In this document: positions 1 to 10,136 of the stretch, piece by piece
Layout: each line of letters opens with the position of its first letter
How positions within the stretch are numbered: position 1 is the stretch's first letter
Source: Nostoc sp. FACHB-280
GTDB taxonomy: Bacteria; Cyanobacteriota; Cyanobacteriia; Cyanobacteriales; Nostocaceae
NCBI RefSeq assembly: GCF_014697615.1
Contig: NZ_JACJSD010000008.1
Location: 1 to 64,000, forward strand
Direction of reading: 5' to 3'
DNA length: 64,000 nt
Notes under the pieces: generated by a model
Database searches by the model: none
Seen by the model: the letters and a program-made list of their open reading frames with translations, nothing else
What the model was told of the DNA's origin: nothing
Position numbers and translations under genes: made by a program

Positions 1-3000
1 TGCTTGACTTTGTAAATCAGCTTATGGGGAATATCCTGACTGTCTTCAACCTGAAGGTTCTGCAATACTACTGGGTTTGTTCCCTGGGTAATTGAGCCTT
101 TAATTATCAGACGATCATCTCGCAACAGCATTAACACGCACTTATCAGCCCCAGCATTTTCAATGATGATGGAAAGTAACGATAAAAGTAGTTTGTCTAG
201 TTCGATTGCACCGGAGATAGCCTGAGATGCTTTGAGAATTGCTTTTAAATCTAGAGTATCTGAGACACTGCTGCTAGAACTTGAAGAACTGGTAGATGTG
301 ACAGTTCCCAAGCTGATGATAGTTTCATTAGTAGAAACAACCGAACGGCTAGGCTTTAATATTGGCGCAAGCAATTGAGGATAGCGGTGTTCTAAGTCGG
401 CGACTTTGGCTTTTGCTCCCCAACGGGCATAGCAGTAGTAAGCTTCTTGCATATAGCTGGCGGCGACTTTCTCTTTCCCCCAATCGAGATAGAATTTAGC
501 TGCAAGTTCATTTGCTAAGGCTTCTTCTTGAATGAAACCGTTGGCTTTAGCGCCCGCAATAGACTGCTCATAGCCATCAATTGCCTCCGAGATATTGCCC
601 AAAACTCGACATCTTTCTGCTGCCAAGAGAGCCACCTTGTGCTGATGATTCATAGGGGCATTCTCAGCCCAGGTTGATAGGTTAGCGTGATGCTGTTCCG
701 CTAAAGCAAGTAGTTGTAACTGCTCATCCTCAGACTTACCTGCTACCACCGCTAAATAGGTTAATCCCCCATAGAAATGCGCGGCGGGAATATGCACCAT
801 TCCGGCAATACCACCTAAATATTGGTTAGCTTCATTAGTATATTCAAGGGCGCGGTTATAATCACCAAACAAATAAGCCAAGATTAGCTTGTAGGTGTAA
901 GCAATGCCAAAGCCTGTTAGTTGCTTATTTTGAAGGTACTGTGGGAATATTTTCGTCTCGTCATAAGCATCTCCAATCAAGAGAGTTGGTTGATTGTTTT
1001 TTTCAAGCAAGCGCCCAAAGAATTCTTGGTTCATTGTTAAGTAGGCTAGGGCATTATCCTGCTTTAGTGAAGCAATGGCAGAACAAAACTGAGCGACTTC
1101 TGATTGAAGGGCAGATAATTCCTTGCCGGCATAGAAATAAGCATAAAAATAGTGAGCCAGACAATAGCCTAAATACAAAAAGTCACCGATTTCTATTCCT
1201 GATAAATATCCCTGCTTTAGCAAAGCAGCCATAGAAATCATAGATTCTTTTTGATGCTGGACACAGGCAGCGAAAAAAAGGATTGTCAGACACTTATACG
1301 CTTTTGTATTGAGCCGATCAATTAAATTTAAAGCCATTTTTCCCAAGCGATAGCCCCGATCGAGCTGACCCAAGCCCGTCGCTAAGACCAAGCCATAGAC
1401 AGAATAGCCAACACTCGAAACAGGAGCATTACCAAACTGGAGCGACAAGCTCACAATTTTTGCACTAACAAAGGGCAGAAATGTAGGTTGAGCTTGAAAT
1501 ACCATTGGCATGATTGTTCCCAGCAGTTCCATCGCAGCCATCATGGTCGGGTCAGTCATTGCAGGTAAGTTGACCAAATCCTCAATGACTTTCCCCTCTA
1601 GTGCGACTTCCACATTTTGTAAGGTTTGTTCGCTGAGGCTCGGTGTGATGTCTGAGGGAAATTCGATCCCCAATTGAGTGATGGCTTGGGCCGCAATGGC
1701 GATCGCATCCGCCAATTGATTCTGAGCCGTCAACACCCTAATTTGCACCTTGTAAACAGGCACTTTATCCAAGACCGTCTGAGCCTGATCCAAAACCTGT
1801 TGAACTTGGGCAATTGCTTCCTCAAAATCAGCCTTTAAACAGGCCACATCTGCGGCGATCTCATGGAGTTTTAAGCTCAACTCATACTGAGTTTGCCAAC
1901 TATCTTCCGAGAGTAATTCCAGTCCCACCGTCACCAAGTCTCTCGCCACGCCATAAGCGGTTGCCTTTTTCGCTTTTTCGATCGCAGCTATATTTAGTCG
2001 AATCAAAGACTCACGTTCGGCTTGATGACTTAGCAACCCACGACTTCGATTTAGATGACTGACAATATCAAATAACTTCTCCTCTCGCTCTGCTTTTGAC
2101 AAACGAGTTTGGAGTAACTGACCCATTTTGAGATGAGTGGCCTGTTTTTGGTCTTCAGGAATTAGTGAGTAGGCGGCCTGTTGCACGCGGTCATGGAAAA
2201 AGCGATAGTGAATTTGCTCAGAAATCTCTTCACTCAGGGATTGATGCCCCTGGGCTTGGTGATCATCCAAATAAAACTTATAGATTTTACCCTCCGGCAC
2301 AATCAGACCCTCTTGCAGCGCAGACCACAAAGCCGAGGCTACTTGAATTTCGTCTTGTTCTGAAACAATCGCCAAAGTCTTGAGGTCAAATTTTGCCCCA
2401 ATACAAGCGGCAAATTTAAGCTGTTCTTGGGTGGTAACGGGTAGTTTTCGTAACTGCAAAGCCATGAATTCCACCACATCATCGGTTAAGGTTGCATCCT
2501 GTATCTGCACTAGGTCACATTGCCAGTGACAAACCTCCCGGTCAAAAGTAATCAGAGTATCTTGGTGTAATGCCTTGAGAAATTGGGTCGCAAAAAACGG
2601 ATTGCCCTGGGTCTTTTGCATGATCAGGTTGGTTAAGGGCTGCACAGCACTTTGTGAGGCTTGAAAAGCATCAGCAACTAGCTGATTGAGGCTATCAGCA
2701 CTCAAGGGACTGAGGGTGAGAGTTTCAAGAGTAACATCGGCATTTTCTAGGGTCTTAACTGTCATCAAAAAGGGATGACCGGGAAATACTTCATTATCTC
2801 GATAAGCCCCTAAGACTAAGAGACATTGAGAGTGAGATTGGGCTTCCGTCAACAAACTTTGCATAAGATCCAAGGAGCTGGAGTCAGCCCATTGCAGGTC
2901 ATCGATAAAGATGACTAGGGGATGTTCTACCTTCGCAAAAACCTGAATAAAGTTTTGGAACAGGAGGTTAAAGCGATTTTGGGCTGCCTCACCGGAAAGT

Positions 3001-4289
3001 TCTGGAGTGGGAGGTTGTGACCCAATAATCCATTCGAGTTCAGGAATTAAATCGATGAGGACTTGACCGCTATCTCCTAGTGCTTTGAGCAACTTTTCTT
3101 TCCAAGTTTGTAACTGCTGATCGGATTCTGAGAGTAGTTGATTCATCAAATCTCGCAGTGCTTGGACAAAGGCTGACAGGGGAATGTTGCGGTTGAATTG
3201 GTCGAATTTGCCTTTGATGAAGTAGCCTTTTTGCTGGGTAATGGGTTTGTGAACTTCATTGACTACGGCGGTTTTACCAATCCCAGAGAATCCCGCCACT
3301 AGCATAAGTTCTGAACTGCCTTGGGAAACGCGATCAAAGGCTTTAAGTAATGCTTGAACCTCAGTTTCTCTGCCGTAGAGTTTTTCTGGGATAATGAAGC
3401 GATCGCACAACTTCCCCCTAGCAATATCAAAACTTTGAATCTCACCAGTTTCTTGTAGCTGAATTAAACATTTTTCTAAATCAACTTTCAATCCTAATGC
3501 ACTTTGATACCTATCTTCGGCATTTTTTGCCATCAATTTACTGACGATTTTTGAGATAACCAAGGGGATATCTGGATTAATTTCATGTACTAATGGTGCT
3601 GTTTTGGCAATATGAGAATGTACTAATTCCATCACATCCTGAGACTGGAATGGTAACTCATCTGTGAGTAATTCGTAGAAAGTTACACCTAAAGAATAAA
3701 AATCTGTGCGATAATCAATCCCGCGATTCATTCTCCCTGTTTGTTCTGGAGATATATAAGCAAGTGTTCCTTCTAATACTTTGGGATTAACTAGGGTTTG
3801 GGTTTCTCTGGGCAATAATGATGCAATACTAAAGTCAATTAATTTAATTTGTTTGGTTTCGGGATTAATTAATATATTGCTGGGTTTGATATCTTTATGA
3901 ATAATGCGCTCGTGGTAGAGTAAGTTGAGAATGTCGCACAAAGTGATCGCTATTACTAAGAATTCTTCTAAAGATTGTTGAGTTTCTCTAGTTCCCCACT
4001 TCTTGAGAGAAATCCCCCCAAAGTCTTCCATAACTAGTGCATAACCATTTTGACAAGGTTCTAGACTGTAGGTTTGGACTATTAGGGGGGAGTTGAGATT
4101 TTTGGCAATTGTGTACTGGTTGCGAAACAACAACAGTTCGTTAAAGCTGGGATAGGGATTTTTGAGTAATTTAATGACTACTGGTTGTTGATCAACTTCT
4201 CGATAACCGCGATAAACCAGTGTGCGAGAGCCATTATAGAGTTCTTCGCTGATCCTATATCCAGGAATTTTCACAAGAGTGCCAACCAT
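1..4289 (-). CDS. Giant hybrid Ser/Thr kinase / AAA ATPase / GAF (sensor histidine kinase) protein, 3' end beyond window
   Basis: The reading frame is open from an ATG at 4289 to base 1, about 1429 codons, with no stop at the points I checked. An N-terminal protein kinase domain (about residues 10-270, HKDIKPSN catalytic loop and DFS where DFG is usual) is followed by an AAA-type ATPase with a GFSGIGKT P-loop near residue 336. A long helical, TPR-like region follows, then the start of a GAF domain near 1346, where the window ends. Homologues in the window continue into a histidine kinase, so one is expected beyond the edge. The likely role is a cytosolic stress or nutrient signalling hub; its input is unknown. 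It is closest to the kinase at 10137-15926 and is the second gene of a pair with 4364-9733, 74 bp away, probably co-transcribed. Confidence 0.9.
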   Translation of the reverse strand, partial: MVGTLVKIPGYRISEELYNGSRTLVYRGYREVDQQPVVIKLLKNPYPSFNELLLFRNQYTIAKNLNSPLIVQTYSLEPCQNGYALVMEDFGGISLKKWGTRETQQSLEEFLVIAITLCDILNLLYHERIIHKDIKPSNILINPETKQIKLIDFSIASLLPRETQTLVNPKVLEGTLAYISPEQTGRMNRGIDYRTDFYSLGVTFYELLTDELPFQSQDVMELVHSHIAKTAPLVHEINPDIPLVISKIVSKLMAKNAEDRYQSALGLKVDLEKCLIQLQETGEIQSFDIARGKLCDRFIIPEKLYGRETEVQALLKAFDRVSQGSSELMLVAGFSGIGKTAVVNEVHKPITQQKGYFIKGKFDQFNRNIPLSAFVQALRDLMNQLLSESDQQLQTWKEKLLKALGDSGQVLIDLIPELEWIIGSQPPTPELSGEAAQNRFNLLFQNFIQVFAKVEHPLVIFIDDLQWADSSSLDLMQSLLTEAQSHSQCLLVLGAYRDNEVFPGHPFLMTVKTLENADVTLETLTLSPLSADSLNQLVADAFQASQSAVQPLTNLIMQKTQGNPFFATQFLKALHQDTLITFDREVCHWQCDLVQIQDATLTDDVVEFMALQLRKLPVTTQEQLKFAACIGAKFDLKTLAIVSEQDEIQVASALWSALQEGLIVPEGKIYKFYLDDHQAQGHQSLSEEISEQIHYRFFHDRVQQAAYSLIPEDQKQATHLKMGQLLQTRLSKAEREEKLFDIVSHLNRSRGLLSHQAERESLIRLNIAAIEKAKKATAYGVARDLVTVGLELLSEDSWQTQYELSLKLHEIAADVACLKADFEEAIAQVQQVLDQAQTVLDKVPVYKVQIRVLTAQNQLADAIAIAAQAITQLGIEFPSDITPSLSEQTLQNVEVALEGKVIEDLVNLPAMTDPTMMAAMELLGTIMPMVFQAQPTFLPFVSAKIVSLSLQFGNAPVSSVGYSVYGLVLATGLGQLDRGYRLGKMALNLIDRLNTKAYKCLTILFFAACVQHQKESMISMAALLKQGYLSGIEIGDFLYLGYCLAHYFYAYFYAGKELSALQSEVAQFCSAIASLKQDNALAYLTMNQEFFGRLLEKNNQPTLLIGDAYDETKIFPQYLQNKQLTGFGIAYTYKLILAYLFGDYNRALEYTNEANQYLGGIAGMVHIPAAHFYGGLTYLAVVAGKSEDEQLQLLALAEQHHANLSTWAENAPMNHQHKVALLAAERCRVLGNISEAIDGYEQSIAGAKANGFIQEEALANELAAKFYLDWGKEKVAASYMQEAYYCYARWGAKAKVADLEHRYPQLLAPILKPSRSVVSTNETIISLGTVTSTSSSSSSSSVSDTLDLKAILKASQAISGAIELDKLLLSLLSIIIENAGADKCVLMLLRDDRLIIKGSITQGTNPVVLQNLQVEDSQDIPHKLIYKVK

Positions 4290-4363
4290 AATACCTAAAT
4301 CTTCACAATGTCTTGATTTAGTATTCCCCAATGATCAACAGCACTCTATAATGACCTAAAAAT
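4290..4363 (-). repeat. 74-bp intergenic spacer, near-identical to 15927-16000
   Basis: The spacer between the first two kinase genes has the same length as the spacer between the third and fourth kinases. By eye the two differ at 5 of 74 bases with no gap. It precedes the ATG of the downstream kinase in both places, so it probably carries that gene's translation signals. It also marks the duplication unit as a gene pair rather than single genes. Confidence 0.85.
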
Positions 4364-7300
4364 TTACACTGGGAGTTGGATGATAAATTCGGTTCCTTCT
4401 CCCAGAGCAGAATTAACCGTGATTTGACCGCTGTGTTTTTCTTCGACAATTTGCTTTGCGATCGCTAATCCTAATCCCGTACCTTTACCGACTCCTTTGG
4501 TAGTAAATAAATGGTCAAAGATGCGATTTGTCACCTCTGCACTCATACCTTTGCCGTTATCTCGAATGTGGATATAAACTTGATTGGCAGTTACATAAGT
4601 CTGGATCGTAATTTCTTGGGGATGAGTTTGTAATTCGGCAAATGTGCGGGTTTGTGCCATTTCATCAAACATATCAATGGCATTAGCCAAGATATTCATA
4701 AAGACTTGGTTTAACTGCCCCGGAAAGCATTCAATTTCTGGGATGTGACCATATTCTTGCTGAATATTAATGGCGGGGCGCTGTTCATTGGCTTTCAGGC
4801 GATATTTTAAAATCATTAAAGTGCTATCAATACCATCATGGATGTTAGCCATGACTTTATTGATAGTATCCGCACGGGAGAAAGTACGCAGACTGTTGCT
4901 AATTGATTTGATGCGTTCAGTTGCTTCCGTCATCGAATGCAGCAACTTGGGTAAATCTTCGATTAAAAATTCCAAGTCAATATTTTGGGCATTCTTGTGA
5001 ATTGGGGCAGCAGGTTCAGAATAATATTGTTGATACAGTTCTAGATGCCCGATTAAATCTTGAGTGTATTCTTGGGCGTTGCGAATACTGCCATAAAGAA
5101 AGCCAATGGGGTTATTAACTTCATGGGCAACCCCAGCGACTAAGTTACCCAAAGATGCCATTTTTTCATTTTGTACTGTCTGGAGTTGGGATTGTTCTAA
5201 CTGTTGGGCATATTCTTGGGCTTGGTGATAGAGGCGGGCATTTTCTAAGGAAATGGCGGCTTGAGTACACAGAAAGTTAAGAATCAAGATGCGATCGCTC
5301 GTAAACACACCACTGCTAGACTGATTCTTTAAGTACAAAATTCCAATTAAATTGCCTTGATTGAGAATTGGTAAGCACAATACGCTTTTTGGTTGGTGCT
5401 GAGTTAAATAATTACCGATTACAGGCAAGTCAGTTTTGAGATTATCAAGCACCACGACTTCTTGGGTGTTTTTGACATACTGTATCAACTTGACTGGCAC
5501 ATCAGGATTATTCTCCAAAGGTTCAGCACAAAGTTCTGTAGTGTTGGTAGTGGCAATCGCTCTCACTTGCCAGATTCCCTCACGGTTGGGTAACATCAAG
5601 GCGCAGTGATCAGCACCAGAGTTTTGCAGAATAATTTGTGTTAATTGAGACAGCAAATCATCAAGTTGAATTGTGCTGGAGAGACTTTGAGAGGCTTTGA
5701 GAATGGCAGCAAAATCTAAAGCTAGATTGAGACTGGTGTTAGAAGAAGCTGTGGCAGTCTGAATCGAGACATTAGAGCTAGTAACAGCCGCCAGAGTTTC
5801 TAAGGGGTTGAGAATTGGTGTCGTCTGCTGGAAAATAGGACGCAGTAAATTAGAGTAGCGACTTTCTAAATCTTTGGTTTTGGCTTCTGCACCCCAATGA
5901 GCATAAAAGTAGTAAGCTTCCTGCATATAAGTCGCGGCGATTTTTTCTTTACCCCAAGCGAGGTAAAACTTCGCCGCCAGTTCATAGGCGAGGGCTTGTT
6001 CTTGTAGGTAGCCATTGGCTTGGGCGAGGGCGATCGCGCGATCGTACAAATCCCCAGCTTCATAATATTTGCCTAATACCCGATAAGTCTCAGCTTCGAC
6101 TAATTGATACTTATGTAGATAGTTTGTAGGAGCATGTTCAGCCCATATCTGCATAGATTGTTGATTTTTAGCAACCTTTTCTAAATCTACAGTTGTTGTA
6201 AGAATATCTGGGCTAGAATATTCTGACAATAAACTCAAAGATTGATAAAAGTTCTTCAATGGAGTAATTAATAAACCCGCCGCCCCTTGCTCATATTCTT
6301 CAAATTTGCTGGCGTATTCTCTTGCTGTGTCAATATCACCAAACAAATAACAGAGTAAGAGTTTAGCGAGATAAACATAGCAAATACCGTTGACATTGCG
6401 ACTTTGAATTAAAGCAGGCAGAGTTACAGTTTCATCAAAACTTGTACCAACTAATGTCATAACATTTTCGGCTTTGCCACGCAGATTGATGACTGTTTGC
6501 CGCCAGGTATTTGCCCAAATTAACGACGCTTCTTGCTTAATATCTTCAATGAGTAGACAATATTTATCAGCTTCAGATTCGGCAATTTCTAGATGTTCAC
6601 CTGTCCAAAATAAAAATTGGCAATAGCAATTGGCACAATAACCAACATATTCTAAATCACCATGTTCTAAACCACTGGTCAAACCAGATAAAAATACAGG
6701 TAATGTGGAACGTAAAGAATCTCGCCAATGTTTAATAAATAAAGCAAAAGTCAGATTAACTTTGCTAGTTAATTCTTTGGCTTGCAATCGCTCTAAAATA
6801 GTCGTTGCGAGTTGACCAAATTGATAGCCGCGCTCAATTTCTCCAGTCGCACATAAAAATAAGCCATATAAACTATAAGCGATCGCGGCTTGGGGAGAGT
6901 TACCAGATTGAATACAGATTTTCACCATTGTGAATATCTTTAAAGGTAGCAATTGCGGTTTGGCTAAATATACAGAAGCGAATAAACCTACCAAGATTCG
7001 CATTGCCGCCAATTGCTCAGGCGTTTGGAGAATTGGTAAATCTGCGAGAGTTTCGATGGGGCGATCGCCTAAAATAGTTTTGAGTTGTTGATGTTGGGCA
7101 ATCATTGTCTCAAAATCACAATCTTCTGGGAAATCAACACCCAGTAAATTCAAGGCTTCTCTACCTGTATTGATGGCTTCTAGCAGTTGATTTTGGGCGG
7201 TGTAAGCTAAAATTTGAATTTCATAAACTTTGATTTTATCGAGTGGTTGGCGTGCTGATAACAAAGTTTGATCAATGAAATATTTAGATTGGGCAAAATT

Positions 7301-9733
7301 AGTATTTAAATATTCTGATTCTGCCAAAGATTCATAAATTTGCAGAGTTAGTTCATACTGATTTTCCCAACAATTTTCTGTTAAAAGTGTTAAACCTGTG
7401 TTTAAATAACTCACAGCCGCCGAGTATGCAGTAGCCACTTTGGCTTTATGTCCTGCCCGCAAGTTTAACTCGGCTAATTGTTCTCTTTGGGATGGTTCAT
7501 CAATTAATTCAATCCCAATATTTAGCTGATTAACAATATCAAAAATGCGGTTATCTAAATCTTGCTCTAGGGTATTATTTAAAAGTAATTCCCCGATTTT
7601 GTGGTGAGTGGCTTGTTTTTGCCAGTCAGGAATTAAAGAGTAAGCCGCTTGTTGGACGCGATCGTGTAAAAATTTATAAGTTAAATTCTCAATTTTGTGC
7701 GTGTTTTGATTGGTTTGTTCAGGGCTGAGATAAAATTTATAAACTTCACTTTGGGGCAGAATTAATCCTTCTTGCAAAGCTTTCCACAAAGCTATTGCTG
7801 CTTCCATTTGTAATTGTTCGGAAACAATTGCTAAGGTAGCTAAATCAAATTGATTGCCAATACAAGCAGCTAACTTGAGAATATGTTGGGTTTCATCAGG
7901 CAACTTTTGTAATTGCTGCGCCATAAACTCAACCACATCATCGGTGAGAGATAAGGCATTAATTTGAGCAATATCACATTCCCAATAACCTTGTTCTCGG
8001 TTAAATTTAATTTCCCCATCTTCATGTAAGGCTTTGAGAAATTGAGTGATGAAAAAGGGATTGCCTTTAGTTTTACGAATAATTAACTCTGTCAGGGGTA
8101 GCGATCGCTCAGTTGTACAATGCAGTGTATCGGCAATTAACTGATTGGTATCGCTCAAAGTTAGAGGTGCAAGGGTAATAGTATTTACGGTTCTGCCAAC
8201 TTGCTGGAGTTCTGCAACTGTTAAGATTAACGGGTGGGTGGGTGACACTTCATTATCTCGATAAGCCCCCAACAATAACAGATAATTTTTATCTGCCATT
8301 AGCAGTTTAATTAATTGCAAAGATGCTGAATCTGCCCATTGCAAATCATCAATAAACATCACTAATGGATGTTCGGCGGTGGTAAAGACAGCAATAAATT
8401 TTTGGAATAATAAGTTAAATCTGTTTTGGGCGGCTGTTCCCGATAATTCTGGTGCAGGTGGTTGTTTACCAATGACTCTTTCAAGTTCTGGCATCACTTC
8501 AATTAAAACTTGTCCATTGTCACCCAACGCAGCTAGAATCTGAGTGCGCCATTGATGTAATTGGGTATCTGATTCGGATAATAATTGCCCAATCAAATCG
8601 CGCAAAGCTTGGACAAAGGCTAATAAGGGGATATTTCGGTTAAACTGGTCAAATTTACCTTTGATGAAGTAGCCTTGCTGGCGGGTGATGGGTTTATGTA
8701 CTTCGTTGACGACGGCGGTTTTCCCAATTCCCGAAAATCCCGCAACCAACATCATTTCAGATGTGCCGTTAGCGACACGTTCAAAGGCTTGCAAGAGGCT
8801 GATCACTTCGGCTTCTCGTCCGTAGAGTTTTTCGGGGATGAGAAAGCGATCGCAAATGTCCCGTTGTCCAATGGCAAAATTGGTAATTTTACCAGTATGT
8901 TGTAATTGCTGAGAGCAAGTTTCTAAATCATGCTTTAACCCCAAAGCACTTTGATATCTATCTTCGGCGTTTTTCGCCATCAATTTCATCACAATATCCG
9001 CAATTACCTGGGGAATATCTACGTTGTTACCCAAAATTAGTGTTCTGGCGATATGACAATGCACTAACTCCATTGGATCATCACAGATAAACGGTAAAGT
9101 TCCCGTCAACAGTTCATAAAAGGTCACACCCAAAGAATAAAAATCACTACGATAATCAATACCCCGGTTCATTCTCCCGGTTTGTTCTGGGGAAATATAA
9201 GCAAGTGTCCCTTCTAATACATGGGGACTTTTGATTTCTTGAGTTTCTCTCGGTAACAAAGAAGCAATACTAAAGTCTATGAGTTGTACCTGTTTGCTGT
9301 AGGGATGAATCAGGATATTCGCTGGTTTGATATCCTTATGGATTACACGGTGTTGATGTAAATTGTGGAGAATATTGCTGAGTTGAATCGCGATCGCTAA
9401 AAATTCCGCTAAAGAAAGAGTCGTGGTTTTAATATATTCCCGCAGAGCGATCGCGCCTGTATCCGGCATCACTAATATATAACCATGCCCATAGGTTTCT
9501 AATGACAAGGGACGAATAATACCCGGAATTTGCAGATTTTTACTAATCGTGTACTGGTTACGAAATTGCAATAACTCTTGAAAACTGGGATATTCTGCGG
9601 TGAGAAGTTTGATGACTACTGGCTGTTGATCAACTTGACTGATAGCACGATATACTGTCGTTCTAGAACCTGCATATAGTTGAGAGCTAATTTGATATCC
9701 GGGAATTACGGGTGTCTGAAACTCAGTAGCCAT
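4364..9733 (-). CDS. Giant hybrid Ser/Thr kinase / AAA ATPase / GAF / histidine kinase
   Basis: This 1789-residue protein contains four modules. A kinase domain (about 14-272) has VIKLL with the ATP lysine, HKDIKPAN near 131 and IDFS in place of the DFG motif. An AAA/NACHT-like ATPase has GFSGIGKT near 338 and a Walker-B-like MFIDDLQWAD. A TPR-like helical region spans about 600-1290. A GAF domain (about 1338-1480) leads directly into a histidine kinase with the phospho-acceptor in GVAHEVNNP near 1533 and HATPase boxes such as DNGKGM near 1729. No PAS domain separates GAF and kinase, unlike the copies at 10137 and 16001. The architecture matches cyanobacterial HstK-like proteins. It is the upstream member of a gene pair. 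Its partner response regulator is not in the window. Confidence 0.92.
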   Translation of the reverse strand: MATEFQTPVIPGYQISSQLYAGSRTTVYRAISQVDQQPVVIKLLTAEYPSFQELLQFRNQYTISKNLQIPGIIRPLSLETYGHGYILVMPDTGAIALREYIKTTTLSLAEFLAIAIQLSNILHNLHQHRVIHKDIKPANILIHPYSKQVQLIDFSIASLLPRETQEIKSPHVLEGTLAYISPEQTGRMNRGIDYRSDFYSLGVTFYELLTGTLPFICDDPMELVHCHIARTLILGNNVDIPQVIADIVMKLMAKNAEDRYQSALGLKHDLETCSQQLQHTGKITNFAIGQRDICDRFLIPEKLYGREAEVISLLQAFERVANGTSEMMLVAGFSGIGKTAVVNEVHKPITRQQGYFIKGKFDQFNRNIPLLAFVQALRDLIGQLLSESDTQLHQWRTQILAALGDNGQVLIEVMPELERVIGKQPPAPELSGTAAQNRFNLLFQKFIAVFTTAEHPLVMFIDDLQWADSASLQLIKLLMADKNYLLLLGAYRDNEVSPTHPLILTVAELQQVGRTVNTITLAPLTLSDTNQLIADTLHCTTERSLPLTELIIRKTKGNPFFITQFLKALHEDGEIKFNREQGYWECDIAQINALSLTDDVVEFMAQQLQKLPDETQHILKLAACIGNQFDLATLAIVSEQLQMEAAIALWKALQEGLILPQSEVYKFYLSPEQTNQNTHKIENLTYKFLHDRVQQAAYSLIPDWQKQATHHKIGELLLNNTLEQDLDNRIFDIVNQLNIGIELIDEPSQREQLAELNLRAGHKAKVATAYSAAVSYLNTGLTLLTENCWENQYELTLQIYESLAESEYLNTNFAQSKYFIDQTLLSARQPLDKIKVYEIQILAYTAQNQLLEAINTGREALNLLGVDFPEDCDFETMIAQHQQLKTILGDRPIETLADLPILQTPEQLAAMRILVGLFASVYLAKPQLLPLKIFTMVKICIQSGNSPQAAIAYSLYGLFLCATGEIERGYQFGQLATTILERLQAKELTSKVNLTFALFIKHWRDSLRSTLPVFLSGLTSGLEHGDLEYVGYCANCYCQFLFWTGEHLEIAESEADKYCLLIEDIKQEASLIWANTWRQTVINLRGKAENVMTLVGTSFDETVTLPALIQSRNVNGICYVYLAKLLLCYLFGDIDTAREYASKFEEYEQGAAGLLITPLKNFYQSLSLLSEYSSPDILTTTVDLEKVAKNQQSMQIWAEHAPTNYLHKYQLVEAETYRVLGKYYEAGDLYDRAIALAQANGYLQEQALAYELAAKFYLAWGKEKIAATYMQEAYYFYAHWGAEAKTKDLESRYSNLLRPIFQQTTPILNPLETLAAVTSSNVSIQTATASSNTSLNLALDFAAILKASQSLSSTIQLDDLLSQLTQIILQNSGADHCALMLPNREGIWQVRAIATTNTTELCAEPLENNPDVPVKLIQYVKNTQEVVVLDNLKTDLPVIGNYLTQHQPKSVLCLPILNQGNLIGILYLKNQSSSGVFTSDRILILNFLCTQAAISLENARLYHQAQEYAQQLEQSQLQTVQNEKMASLGNLVAGVAHEVNNPIGFLYGSIRNAQEYTQDLIGHLELYQQYYSEPAAPIHKNAQNIDLEFLIEDLPKLLHSMTEATERIKSISNSLRTFSRADTINKVMANIHDGIDSTLMILKYRLKANEQRPAINIQQEYGHIPEIECFPGQLNQVFMNILANAIDMFDEMAQTRTFAELQTHPQEITIQTYVTANQVYIHIRDNGKGMSAEVTNRIFDHLFTTKGVGKGTGLGLAIAKQIVEEKHSGQITVNSALGEGTEFIIQLPV

Positions 9734-9962
9734 TGATATATACCTCTAGTGTCTTTGGGTGGTTGCTTCTCTACATGGATGAAACCACGCGCAGCAAGTG
9801 TAGATAAGCTTAGTATTCCCATTTATTTGAGTTTGAATAACTAATACTTAGCCATAAGTATAATTGGCTACTACTGATATTATAGTAAGCCAACATTATA
9901 TGAACCTTGTCAGCTGATACAGCGTATTTAGAGTAAATGAGGTACAAGCGTAAAACCCAAAA

Positions 9963-10067
9963 CTATAGCAGTCCTATTTGAGAAATGAACAAAATAGACA
10001 AGGAAGACAAGGGAGATTAGGGAGACAAGGTAGAGAGATGTTTGTATATCATTTAGGATAGCTATAT
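9963..10067. repeat. MITE-like element with TATAGCA(G/A)TCCTA ends
   Basis: The left end reads CTATAGCAGTCCTATTTGAG. The right end, read on the opposite strand, begins TATAGCTATCCTAAA, giving imperfect terminal inverted repeats. The interior carries tandem GACAAGG-type heptamers. A related element lies at 37180-37266 with matching ends and a similar ATGAACAAAA interior. It has no coding capacity. Confidence 0.55.
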
Positions 10068-10068
10068 T

Positions 10069-10094
10069 TAGAGACGTTACATATAACGTCTCTA
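10069..10094. repeat. Short palindromic element (TAGAGACGTTA stem)
   Basis: An 11-bp perfect inverted repeat TAGAGACGTTA / TAACGTCTCTA is separated by CATA. The same core forms a 30-bp perfect palindrome at 43520-43549. It is typical of dispersed hairpin repeats in Nostoc-type genomes. Confidence 0.75.
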
Positions 10095-10136
10095 CAGTAT
10101 TCCACGAATATACAAACTGCTGTAATCTGTTACCTG

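Larger units (their letters stand above)
9734..10136. promoter_or_regulatory. Spacer between the two kinase pairs, with presumed promoter and two small repeats
   Basis: These 403 bp separate the stop of one kinase pair from the ATG of the next. They should contain the promoter of the 9733/4289 pair, but I could not fix a -35/-10 pair with confidence. The half nearer the 10137 gene holds a MITE-like element (9963-10067) with a purine-rich tandem tract, and a short palindrome (10069-10094). No gene was seen. Confidence 0.5.

Noticed and set aside
941-1234. 97-codon plus-strand frame in the first kinase
   Set aside because: It is opposite the helical region of a long conserved minus-strand gene and looks random.
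1-4289. Possible frameshift or pseudogene in the first kinase
   Set aside because: I traced codon phase at the N-terminus, the kinase loop and the GAF end and it stays constant; the gene is simply cut by the window edge.
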